From a virus: DNA of 64,000 nucleotides. The stretch spans positions 1 through 64,000 of IMG/VR virus record IMGVR_UViG_3300043772_000561. One strand, 5' to 3'. Below are positions 43,135 through 52,870 of this stretch, piece after piece; the stretch's first letter is position 1; each line of letters starts with the position of its first letter. The notes beneath the pieces were generated by a model, which worked only from the letters and a program-made list of their open reading frames with translations, ran no database searches and was not told the origin of the DNA. The translations under genes were made by a program, and so were the position numbers.

Positions 43135-46100
43135 ATGGCAACCTACTTACAGGGAGTTACAGATTTCATACCACAGTTTCAGCCTTTTCAGCCTGACCTT
43201 AATTTCTATGGTAATGTTTTACAAACAAAGCAGACTCAGTATGACAACAACTGGAAGGCTCTCAACAATATGTACAGTAAGTACTATTATGCAGAGCTTA
43301 CCCGTGATAAAAATGTTGCTTCAAGAGATTCTTTTATTAAAGATGCTCAGTTTAATCTAAAAAGAATATCACAATTAGATCTTTCTCTTGAACAGAATGT
43401 AAGACAAGCTACCCAGGTATTTAGACCTTTTTATGAGAACAAAGATCTTATGAAGGATATGGCTTGGACTAAAACCAAAAACACTGAAATTGCTGGTGCA
43501 GAAAGTTTTAGAAACTCATTGGATCCTGAGATGAATAAAAAGTACTGGGATCCGGGAGTACAAGAAATAATGTACAAAACTGAGGAATTTAAAAATGCTA
43601 CTGATGAGGAAGCAATGTCATTTGCCAATGTAAAGTATACCCCAAATGTTGATATTATGGGTAGGGCTAATGAGATTGCTAAAGACTTTGGTGATGTGCA
43701 ATCTGTAACTATTAGTGGAGACAATAGATGGGTAATCAAAACTAAGAATGGTGAACAGCTTGAAGAACCTTTACAAAAGTTATTTGAAGCTAGACTAGGT
43801 AGTGATCCCTCTATACAATCATATTTTAAAACTCAAGCATATGTAGAAAGAAAGAACTATGCTGAAGTTAATGCTGCTCAATTTAATGGTGATAAGAATG
43901 CTGCTGAGATGAGTTATCTTCAAGATAAGTTTAATATCATGAAGATACAAAACCAAGCTGCTTACAAACAAATGCAAGAGCAGAGTTCTGTATATGATAA
44001 CAAGATAGCGGACATTAAGGGTCAGATAGATGCCGGTAATAAAGACCCTAGACTAAAAAAAGCTCTTGACCAGTATGTGATGAATAAAGAAATCAATGAC
44101 CAAGTACTTGAAAGAGTTAAGAAGGAAAATGATCTCTTTAATAGTAACCAAGGTACAGATCAGAATAATCCATATGGAGATATCAAGTCTTTTAGATACA
44201 AGGTAGACTCTGGTGTTGCAGCTAATTTAATGACCAAAAAACTTGGTGAAGCAGCTCACGTGTATGCTTTTAGAAACTATTTCCAAGATATGGATGCAAA
44301 CCCATATCAAGTAAATAATGAAAAGTATGCTCAGAACTTGTCTTTGATGAATCAGAAGTATAAGAATGAGCAAGCACTTGCTGAATATAAGGCAGGTTTA
44401 AAACAAAAACTTGATGATAGAAAGTACAAACTTGATGCTGGAACACACTTCTTAAATGAGAAAGGTGAGCTAGTAGAAAAATTTGATCAAGCACATTTCT
44501 TTACAGAACTACTTGATGCAGGTACTGCAACATCTAAAACAAATTTAAGAGCAGAGAATGAGGTGGTTCAGCAAAGGTATACACAGAACTATGCTGTACC
44601 ATATTTCAACACTATGATGAGAGTGCTCACTGAAGGTACTGATCCTAATACAGGTAAGAAGTTAACTCAGAAACAAATTAACTTCATCATTAATGGTAAT
44701 GAAAATAAATATGCTGATCTAAATAGATGGGCAAAACAAATCCAGACTAATCCAAATTCATTTTTGACAGATAAAGTTGGTACTAATTGGATGAAAGCTA
44801 TCAACACGAGATTTAAAACTTTTGTAAGTGAGAATGCTGAACTATCTAGTGTCAAAAGTGTACAGGATCAGTTAGCTACAACATCTACTAAGTTTGATGA
44901 CTACTTACTGTTCCTTGGTGAGAGTAAAAAATTTGAGAAGGATCTTGCTACTGGTGTAGAAAAAGAACTTGCAAGACAAGGTATCAAAGGAGCCAATCTA
45001 TTATATGATGAGAAGGGTAACAAGAGGAATGAAAAACAATTCTTTGAAGCACTCATGAAATCAGGTCAGTTATCCAAAGAAGAGATGGATAATATCAATA
45101 GAATTAAGAGAGAAGCTGCTAATAGAGCCGGAAGAAACATTGCAATTGATGCTGCAACACGTGGCATGACTCCATTTGATATTACAGATAAAGGACTTGC
45201 TTTAATAGGAAAAGGAATTGCAAATCTTGATAGATTCGGGCCAGGTAACTGGCTTGACCAGGTAATTGAATCTAAGATGTATGGTAACTATTATAAACAA
45301 GCAATTTCAGCAGCAAGTCAAATAGTAAGTGATCCAAATGTGGTATCTAAAATAACTGGTAGAAAAACAATACCAGGATTAGAAAAGATGTCAGATGGTT
45401 CAGGTATGTTTGGTAAAGCACAGTTTACTGTAATCAATCCTAAGAGCTCTTGGGGTACATATCATTATGGTCAAGTATTAAATAATATTAGATCACAAGA
45501 TCTAGGAGATGCTAAAAATGTTACTCTTAGTGTAGGCGGTATTAGTCAAACTGGTGCAGAAAACAAACTATCAGATGAAACTACAAGAGCAATACTTGCT
45601 GAACTACAAAGATCTATGGATGCTGCACCTAAAGGTTTCAACTTTAGACTTGGTGTAGCACCTATTGCTATGAACAATGCTGGTAAATCTGCATATATAT
45701 TTCAACTTCCACCAGAATTAATTAAAAAACTTACTGGTAAGGTGGGTGATGAAGGTGGTATAGAAGGTGGTCTATTATCTCCAAGTCAAGCAACACAGCT
45801 TATGGAGAATGGCCTATCTATTATAATGAATAGAAAATCATTTAATAGTGATATGTACAACAGCATGTTTGTAGATCCGCTAGCTGCATATGTAGATAGA
45901 GATAATAAATATACTTGGACAGATCCAGTTGATCCTAGATACAAGATAGATATTAAACAGTCTGTAATTGGTGGAGACGGTAGTTATGAAATGAACTATA
46001 GCCTCCCTGTATTTGATACAGAAACAAATACATGGGTGCTTCCTGAATATACAACTATTGCAGATAACGCTAAGCAAAACTTAAGTGAACTTAGAGATAA

Positions 46101-46161
46101 TGTTATAACAGGTTTTAATAGTGCAAAACAAGTAAACAATCAACGTGTAAATGGCTACTGA
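43135..46161 (+). CDS. Large helical cargo/ejection-type virion protein
   Basis: A 1008-residue protein, highly helical and polar, beginning MATYLQGVTDFIPQFQPFQP and continuing with YGNVLQTKQTQYDNNWKAL, an N-terminus I associate with crAss-like internal virion proteins. Long charged helices span about residues 240-430. The C-terminal third is mixed alpha/beta and contains no recognised active site. It overlaps the following gene by 11 bases. Its position between the tail hub and polymerase genes agrees with cargo proteins ejected with DNA; this is inferred. Confidence 0.62.
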   Translation: MATYLQGVTDFIPQFQPFQPDLNFYGNVLQTKQTQYDNNWKALNNMYSKYYYAELTRDKNVASRDSFIKDAQFNLKRISQLDLSLEQNVRQATQVFRPFYENKDLMKDMAWTKTKNTEIAGAESFRNSLDPEMNKKYWDPGVQEIMYKTEEFKNATDEEAMSFANVKYTPNVDIMGRANEIAKDFGDVQSVTISGDNRWVIKTKNGEQLEEPLQKLFEARLGSDPSIQSYFKTQAYVERKNYAEVNAAQFNGDKNAAEMSYLQDKFNIMKIQNQAAYKQMQEQSSVYDNKIADIKGQIDAGNKDPRLKKALDQYVMNKEINDQVLERVKKENDLFNSNQGTDQNNPYGDIKSFRYKVDSGVAANLMTKKLGEAAHVYAFRNYFQDMDANPYQVNNEKYAQNLSLMNQKYKNEQALAEYKAGLKQKLDDRKYKLDAGTHFLNEKGELVEKFDQAHFFTELLDAGTATSKTNLRAENEVVQQRYTQNYAVPYFNTMMRVLTEGTDPNTGKKLTQKQINFIINGNENKYADLNRWAKQIQTNPNSFLTDKVGTNWMKAINTRFKTFVSENAELSSVKSVQDQLATTSTKFDDYLLFLGESKKFEKDLATGVEKELARQGIKGANLLYDEKGNKRNEKQFFEALMKSGQLSKEEMDNINRIKREAANRAGRNIAIDAATRGMTPFDITDKGLALIGKGIANLDRFGPGNWLDQVIESKMYGNYYKQAISAASQIVSDPNVVSKITGRKTIPGLEKMSDGSGMFGKAQFTVINPKSSWGTYHYGQVLNNIRSQDLGDAKNVTLSVGGISQTGAENKLSDETTRAILAELQRSMDAAPKGFNFRLGVAPIAMNNAGKSAYIFQLPPELIKKLTGKVGDEGGIEGGLLSPSQATQLMENGLSIIMNRKSFNSDMYNSMFVDPLAAYVDRDNKYTWTDPVDPRYKIDIKQSVIGGDGSYEMNYSLPVFDTETNTWVLPEYTTIADNAKQNLSELRDNVITGFNSAKQVNNQRVNGY

Positions 46162-49100
46162 AAATAACACCGAAGGCTTTAGCCCTCTAGATAATTTAGG
46201 TGCTGGTTATGGTGATCTAAATCTTCCTAATACACCTCAGTCTATGCTTCCTTTTGGGGGTGATAGAATACAAATGCCTGAGATAAATTTTCCCGCACCA
46301 GATTCTTTTACTTCTGTTCTACCACAGTTTGATAAACTGAACCAAGAACAACTTAATGTAAAACAAAATGTTGTTGGTAATGCACCAGGAAGACCGGGTT
46401 CACCAAAGAGTGCTTCAACAAAAGATATCATATCAGGCTTTGGTGATTATATACACAGTAGTATAAAAGCATCCCAAGATAAGAATACCTATGCTAGAAT
46501 CTACCAATATGATTCAAGCTCTAAAGGTAATGCCTACTATGATAGATATGCTGCACTTGGTCAAAAAACATTTGATAAAATTGGTTTTACTCCTCTAAGA
46601 GATAATGAATCTAACTTTAATGCTGGTACTACAGGTTGGGATGACTTTCAAAGAATGGTCAACTATTCCTTCCTTCCACTAGCTGGTCTCGGTCTTGTAT
46701 CTGGACCCAAGAGTTTGCTTAATGCAATTACTGGAGACTTTGGTGGAGACCTACAAGAAGCTAGAGCTTATGAAGAAGCTACATCAATAGGTTACTCTTC
46801 TAGAGGTGGGGTCGGTTCATTTTTCAATAATGCATTAATGAACTTTGGATACACTGCTGGTATTATTGGTGAAGTTATGGCTGAAGAACTTGTTCTTGGT
46901 GCACTAACAGGAGTAACTGGTGGTGCTGCTGGTGGTGTTGCAGCTACAAGAACAGCAAGTAACTTAGCAAGAATAGGAAAAGGTTTCTCACAAGCCTTCT
47001 ACATGGATAGATTTGCCAATGTACTTGGTAAGTCTTTAACAAGTTTAAAGAATACAGAAGCAGCTAGATCTTTCTGGAAGGCTGCTAATACCCCAACGGG
47101 TAGATTTTGGAACCCACTTAGTAATACTTTTGATGCTATCGGTAATGTATCTAAGATAGGTAAGTTTGATAACCTAACAGGTCTAGCTAAAATATCTAAA
47201 ACTGCAGGTGGTTTTTACGCAGATGTTAGAAACCTAAATGCGGCCTTTTCTGAAGGTAGACTTGAAGGTGCTCTTGTAGAGAATAACATGTATGATAGAC
47301 TCTACAATGAATACTGGGACAAGAATGGTAGAGCTCCTTCTGATGAAGAAGATTACAAGATGCGTAAGATGTCAAAAGAAGCATCTGCAGAAACTATTGG
47401 GTGGAATACCGGTCTTGTGTACCTATCAAACAACATAACTTTTGGTAATATCTTTAAACCAAAAGGTGGGTTTGGTAGATTACTTGAGGGTAAGACTGCA
47501 GATCTAATGCGCACAGCAGAAGGTAGAATTGTAGCTGAGTCAACTAAAATTGCAGGTGGTAAAGCTATTCAAGCTGAGGCCAAGTATATTCAAAACAGTT
47601 GGAAAGAAAGTATAAAAGCATTTAAAGAAGCACCCCTACAAAAAACATTAGGTGCTGCTGGTAGATATACTAGAGCAAATGTTGCAGAAGGTCTTCAGGA
47701 AAATGCTCAGGAAACTATTGCTCAAGCAACAGAAAACTACTATGTAGACATGTATAATAGTCAGGCTGTAAAGAGCCACCTATTTGCTAGGGCTGCACAG
47801 ACAGAAGGTATGAGAAGTAAATACTCATACTATTCAGATGCATGGTCTGAACAGAATCCATTTACAGAAAAAGGTTTTGAAACTTTTGCTACTGGATTTG
47901 TCATGGGTATTTTTGGTGGTGGTATGAACATGGTTCCTGGATTTGTATCCAAGAGTTATAATAGATTATTTAAACCTGAAAAATACCAGAAGTACATTGA
48001 GAGTAAAAATGCTTATGGTGAGAAACTTGCTGCTACACTTAACAACAACTTGTTTAAAGATCCTATAAATGTAATAAATCAGAAGCTCTTAAATCTAGCA
48101 ATCCAAGAAGATGCAACTAAGATGAAGGGTTCTGGTTCTAGAAAGCTTACTATTGATGCTTCAGATAGAGCATTTACTTCTGCTGTTATTACAGCTATGA
48201 TGACAAACTCTATTGGAGCTTTTAAAGAACAAATTGCCTCATATAAAAACTTAACAGAAGCAGAATTTGAGGATGCCTTTAAACTTGAAAAGGGAACTGG
48301 TAAAAAATCTTTATCTAAGATTGATTCTGTTCTACAAAGAATAGATGAAATAGAAGTAGATTACAAGGAAAACAATGAAAGGTATCCGGATCCCGTAGAT
48401 CTAGCAGGTTACAAAAAGGGTACAGAAGCTTATAACAAAGCTGCTCTATATCTGTCAGCCTGGGATACTAGTAGAAACAATGTTATATTCTTAGGTCAGA
48501 CTCATAGAAGACATAAGAATAGAATGGACAAGATGGCTACAACAGTTAGATCTGAGAAGCCACTAAATAAGATGTCTGATACAGAACTAATGGTTCTATT
48601 TGATACAGATAGGCTTACTTCTGAAATTGGTATGCTTAAAACTGAAATTGAATCTAGTAAGGGTTTAGTTTCTGCTGCCGAGCTAAAGAAAAAAGAAAGA
48701 GTTCTTGCTGCTATGCAGGACCTACAGGATAAAGTAGAGTACTACTACAGATACGATAGTGCTGAACTAGAGGCTACAATCTCTAATATGCGCGAACAGG
48801 GCATGTTTAAGAATGTATCAGATGAAGGTGTTGTCCTTGATGAAGAAGAAGCAGAAGCAAGAACAAGAGAGATTCTCCAAAAGAGATACAATATAAAAGA
48901 AAAAAATGATCAGAATACAACAAGAGCTGAATCAGATTTAGAACTTGCATATAAGGAATATCTGAAGTCAATTGCTGATGTAAGAAAAGATGAGTACTTA
49001 GAAAAAAATGCTGACAAGGCATTTGAATACATCTTAGATAACTATAGACTAGGTAGAGAGGTATCTACTCTAAACAAGTACATTAACTTACTGTACAATC

Positions 49101-52100
49101 CAAATGAGTTTCTCGACCATGTTGAAAGGAACTATGCATGGATGACCCAAGCATATCAGAATAGAAAACAATACTATGATGAACTTGTAAATCAAGAACT
49201 CAGTGACATAGAACTCAATGCTCTTCTTAATGAACTAGCTGATAAGAATATCTATGTTAGTGCTGATGATATCTATGAGTTCCGTAGAAACAATAAGATC
49301 CCGGATGAATTCTTTGATAATGGCAGAAAAGTAGTTATTAGAAGAGGTAGTCCAGAATATGATCAATATGCTCTTCTATTCTTAGAGGCTGTTAAACTAA
49401 AAAATCTTAATCCAAAAGCTAGAAAAGATACCAATGAGAGATTGGGCATGGAATTAATGCAACTAGCTGTTCAGGAACAAGAAGAGCTAGCTGCTCTACC
49501 ACAAAAAGAACAAAGGAAAGAGAGAGGTAGTCTTGACATGCTTGGTAAGAAAACTGTAAAGTTATCTGAAGTTGCTAATCAATTGCAGAGTGGAGATACT
49601 CTTACTGCATTCTACTTAGTAGATGGACAACCAAATGAGCTGATAGTCTATAAAGATGGTGAGATAATTAAGTTTAATGATAAGAATGGTGAGGTAATTG
49701 ATGTACTACAGCTTTCATATGATATTGTAGATGGTAAAATCTTTACTGTAGAAAGAGTTCCTGCTGATGTAATTGAAGCACAGAAGATCAAGAACAAGTT
49801 TGCTCAAAAAAGAGAAGAAGCTATCCGTAAAGCTATTGATGATATAGAATCCACACCTCAGGTCAAGACAGAAGACTTCATACCATTTACAGTAAACACA
49901 CCACTTGACCAATTAGATAGAGGTTTATATACAGATTTACAAGTTGAGTTCAATGACTTCTTAGCAGAAACAGATGAAAATGGAAACTATATCAACAAAG
50001 ATGAAAATGGTGTGCCATTGGTAGAAGCCTATGCTGAATTAACTGATGAACAGCTTCTTGATAAGTTTGAGGATTTTGTAAGAACAAGCCCAAGGGCTAA
50101 AACAGTTATTGAAAACTACAATGCAGAGATGCAGGGTAGAAAACTTGAGGAACAAGCCATAAACATTATAGCACCTATCATTGATTACAATGGTAAGGAG
50201 ATGGACATGGCTATGTACACATTAGAACAGGCCAAAGAAATTCTTGCTGATTTAGAATCACAGTATGCTATTAGATCACAGAAAGAACTAACAGATGAGG
50301 AGAAAGAAGATCTACTTATAGATGAGCTTAATATCAAACGTCTGAGAAGATATATTGCTGATGTAGAAGCATATGGAAAAGAAGTTAAGGCTACCGAAAA
50401 AGAATTTTCTTCTGATACTGAACAACTTGCTGCTGAAACTGCTGCACGTAAGAAGCTAGCAGAACAAGCTCTACAAAGAAGAATTGATCTAGTTGAAGAG
50501 AAGAAAAAGCTAATTGAAAAAGAAGAGGCTGAGATAGCTGATACACTGGAATATCTACAACAATTACTTGATAACACTGTAGAATTAACTGGTATACAAG
50601 TTGAAGATCTAATAAACAAGATAGAGCAACTTGATAAAACTACAGCACAACTTCTCAAAGCTAATCAGAAAAAAAGATCTGGTAAGATTAAAGAAAGATC
50701 AGGTCTCTATAAACAACAACTTAGAAGAGAGTTTGCCATTGCTAATGACATCATGAATAGAGTTCGTGAACTAAAACAACAACAGGAACAACTAGCTGCT
50801 ATTAGAAGAGATCTCAAAAAACAGGCTGACTACTATAGAAACCTATTAGCTGATCCTAAGTTTGATCTATTTACTAAAACTGATATCCGCAATAAGATCA
50901 AGAAGATTGAGAAAAAGATGGGTACAATCCAGAGACTGATTGAGATTCTTAGAAATGCTATTGCAAGATCTACAGAGTACTTAAAAGAGTATCTAGGTAT
51001 CTGGAAAAAACAAAACTCTGCACTTTCTAAACTTAAAAAGAATACCGGATATGAAGAAGTTTCTGCTAATCTGGGTGAACTAATTCGTGCTACTGATGAC
51101 ATCAGTAAAATGAAGGTAGAGGGATTTGCAGAACTTAGCAGACAGGTCAACCAGCTAGAAAGGGATATCAACACTACTATGGACAATGTAGAGTTCATAG
51201 ATGAGGTTAGAGAACAGGAACAGAATAGAATGATGGAGTTGGAAGCAGCTCTTCAAAAATATCAAGATCAACTTAGATATCTATATGATCTACTTGAACC
51301 TGTTGCTGGAGATATTATTAGAGAACCAATTAGTAGCGGGGACATTAAGAGTCCAACTCCTACTGAAGTAAGGGCACAAACTGTTGAAGAAGTTTTTGCA
51401 CAAGAAGAAGAAAAAACTATTATCTCTACATTCTCTCTTGCTGATATTGCTGATCTAGATCAAGCTCTTAGTGAAAAGGCTGGTAGACCACTTACAGTAC
51501 AAGAACAAAAACTTGATTCTGTAAGAAGTACTATCCGAGAAGTTCTTAGAAATGCATCCTTTATAAAACTAACAGAGGATGGTAGCAAGTATGTAAATAC
51601 CAAAACTGGTAAAGAATACATGCGAGTTACTAGTTATACTAAAGAAGATGAGATTAAAGATCCTAAGTCAGATACTGAATCCATGGAGGAATACAGAAAG
51701 AGACTAACAGATCTTGGTTACTCAGAAAAGGATGTTAATCAAAAAATGCTTCTTGCTTCATCACAGATTATTGGTACTGAAATTGATGAGTACATCAGAG
51801 ACTTTTTCTCAGGTAAGCTCAAAGACTTAAATAAATATAAATTTGCCCCAGTTGAAGAAATAGAAAAACTTAAAGCCAGACTAGAGACTATTAAAGCCTC
51901 TCTTGATGCAAGAGGAGAAATAGTTTTAGCTAATAATGTTGTACTATACAATGATGAACTTGGTATTGCAGGTACTGTAGACTTATTAACATTTGATGTA
52001 AATGGTGATGTAAGGATCTATGATATCAAAACAATGAGAGGTAATCAGTTTGCTGAAACATATGCTGGTGAAAACATAGTTAAGTATGAGTCTAAGTCAT

Positions 52101-52867
52101 TTGGTGGTAAATCTAAACGTCAACAGCATACAGAACAGTTGTCATTGTATAGAATTTTATTAAACAATACGCATGGTCTAAAGGCTAAGACTCTAGCTGT
52201 ACTACCAATAGCATTAGACTATGATGCAGGGGGAAATAGTACAAGAACTATTGATGTACTATCTGGTGTAGAAATCACTCCGCAGGATGCTGTTGGTGCT
52301 ACTGCAGTTCTTATTGAACAGCAATCTACTCCACAACAAGTACAAAATAGTCCGCAGGCTGTTACAGGAATTAAAGTTGCTACTGACATACAAGATGAAT
52401 TAAGAAAACAATTAAACCTAATGGGTTATAGTAATTCTACAATTAATCTTTTACCTAAAGCAGAAATTGAGTATATTATAAAGAACGGCATTCCAAAAGA
52501 GCAATATGCTAACAGAGTTGTAACACAGACTATGACAGATAATAACGGTATGTTCTGGGCACTTCAAGGTGACCCAATTACCATTACATCTATCTCAAGT
52601 AAAGGTGTTGAAGTTAGCAAGATCAATGGGAAAAGCAGTATCTTTATTACTTTCAATCAATTAACTTCTCAAACACAAATGAGCACAGCAATTAAACCAC
52701 AGGCACCAGTTGTAGAACAAACTGAAGATACAAAAGCAGTTTTAAAAGAAAGTTCTGATCTAGCACAAGAGGTTATTAAAACAGAAATAAATAATGTTGA
52801 AGATAGAATCAAAGATGCTAAGATTGAAGATCTAGAAAGTGATGTGTTTAATTCAAAAATTTGTTAA
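46151..52867 (+). CDS. Giant cargo protein with C-terminal PD-(D/E)XK domain
   Basis: A 2238-residue protein. Near the N-terminus are hydrophobic Gly/Ala segments at about 172-195, 233-268 (IIGEVMAEELVLGALTGV) and 578-603 (FATGFVMGIFGGGMNMVPG), which could contact membrane. Residues about 1380-1740 are coiled coil. Residues 1870-2010 carry a RecB-type nuclease core: GTEIDEYIRDFF, GIAGTVDLL (Asp1944), IYDIKT (Asp1958, Lys1960) and QLSLY (Gln1996, Tyr2000). Three bases separate it from the polymerase gene. I infer a packaged, injected protein; possible targets are host DNA or phage DNA. The nuclease domain is confident, the delivery role is inference. Confidence 0.75.
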   Translation: MATENNTEGFSPLDNLGAGYGDLNLPNTPQSMLPFGGDRIQMPEINFPAPDSFTSVLPQFDKLNQEQLNVKQNVVGNAPGRPGSPKSASTKDIISGFGDYIHSSIKASQDKNTYARIYQYDSSSKGNAYYDRYAALGQKTFDKIGFTPLRDNESNFNAGTTGWDDFQRMVNYSFLPLAGLGLVSGPKSLLNAITGDFGGDLQEARAYEEATSIGYSSRGGVGSFFNNALMNFGYTAGIIGEVMAEELVLGALTGVTGGAAGGVAATRTASNLARIGKGFSQAFYMDRFANVLGKSLTSLKNTEAARSFWKAANTPTGRFWNPLSNTFDAIGNVSKIGKFDNLTGLAKISKTAGGFYADVRNLNAAFSEGRLEGALVENNMYDRLYNEYWDKNGRAPSDEEDYKMRKMSKEASAETIGWNTGLVYLSNNITFGNIFKPKGGFGRLLEGKTADLMRTAEGRIVAESTKIAGGKAIQAEAKYIQNSWKESIKAFKEAPLQKTLGAAGRYTRANVAEGLQENAQETIAQATENYYVDMYNSQAVKSHLFARAAQTEGMRSKYSYYSDAWSEQNPFTEKGFETFATGFVMGIFGGGMNMVPGFVSKSYNRLFKPEKYQKYIESKNAYGEKLAATLNNNLFKDPINVINQKLLNLAIQEDATKMKGSGSRKLTIDASDRAFTSAVITAMMTNSIGAFKEQIASYKNLTEAEFEDAFKLEKGTGKKSLSKIDSVLQRIDEIEVDYKENNERYPDPVDLAGYKKGTEAYNKAALYLSAWDTSRNNVIFLGQTHRRHKNRMDKMATTVRSEKPLNKMSDTELMVLFDTDRLTSEIGMLKTEIESSKGLVSAAELKKKERVLAAMQDLQDKVEYYYRYDSAELEATISNMREQGMFKNVSDEGVVLDEEEAEARTREILQKRYNIKEKNDQNTTRAESDLELAYKEYLKSIADVRKDEYLEKNADKAFEYILDNYRLGREVSTLNKYINLLYNPNEFLDHVERNYAWMTQAYQNRKQYYDELVNQELSDIELNALLNELADKNIYVSADDIYEFRRNNKIPDEFFDNGRKVVIRRGSPEYDQYALLFLEAVKLKNLNPKARKDTNERLGMELMQLAVQEQEELAALPQKEQRKERGSLDMLGKKTVKLSEVANQLQSGDTLTAFYLVDGQPNELIVYKDGEIIKFNDKNGEVIDVLQLSYDIVDGKIFTVERVPADVIEAQKIKNKFAQKREEAIRKAIDDIESTPQVKTEDFIPFTVNTPLDQLDRGLYTDLQVEFNDFLAETDENGNYINKDENGVPLVEAYAELTDEQLLDKFEDFVRTSPRAKTVIENYNAEMQGRKLEEQAINIIAPIIDYNGKEMDMAMYTLEQAKEILADLESQYAIRSQKELTDEEKEDLLIDELNIKRLRRYIADVEAYGKEVKATEKEFSSDTEQLAAETAARKKLAEQALQRRIDLVEEKKKLIEKEEAEIADTLEYLQQLLDNTVELTGIQVEDLINKIEQLDKTTAQLLKANQKKRSGKIKERSGLYKQQLRREFAIANDIMNRVRELKQQQEQLAAIRRDLKKQADYYRNLLADPKFDLFTKTDIRNKIKKIEKKMGTIQRLIEILRNAIARSTEYLKEYLGIWKKQNSALSKLKKNTGYEEVSANLGELIRATDDISKMKVEGFAELSRQVNQLERDINTTMDNVEFIDEVREQEQNRMMELEAALQKYQDQLRYLYDLLEPVAGDIIREPISSGDIKSPTPTEVRAQTVEEVFAQEEEKTIISTFSLADIADLDQALSEKAGRPLTVQEQKLDSVRSTIREVLRNASFIKLTEDGSKYVNTKTGKEYMRVTSYTKEDEIKDPKSDTESMEEYRKRLTDLGYSEKDVNQKMLLASSQIIGTEIDEYIRDFFSGKLKDLNKYKFAPVEEIEKLKARLETIKASLDARGEIVLANNVVLYNDELGIAGTVDLLTFDVNGDVRIYDIKTMRGNQFAETYAGENIVKYESKSFGGKSKRQQHTEQLSLYRILLNNTHGLKAKTLAVLPIALDYDAGGNSTRTIDVLSGVEITPQDAVGATAVLIEQQSTPQQVQNSPQAVTGIKVATDIQDELRKQLNLMGYSNSTINLLPKAEIEYIIKNGIPKEQYANRVVTQTMTDNNGMFWALQGDPITITSISSKGVEVSKINGKSSIFITFNQLTSQTQMSTAIKPQAPVVEQTEDTKAVLKESSDLAQEVIKTEINNVEDRIKDAKIEDLESDVFNSKIC

Positions 52868-52870
52868 TCA

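Noticed and set aside
50185-50658. Opposite-strand ORF of 157 residues inside the giant cargo gene
   Set aside because: Its Ser/Leu-rich composition is the antisense image of the Glu/Lys-rich coiled coil encoded on the + strand; no promoter or start signal.
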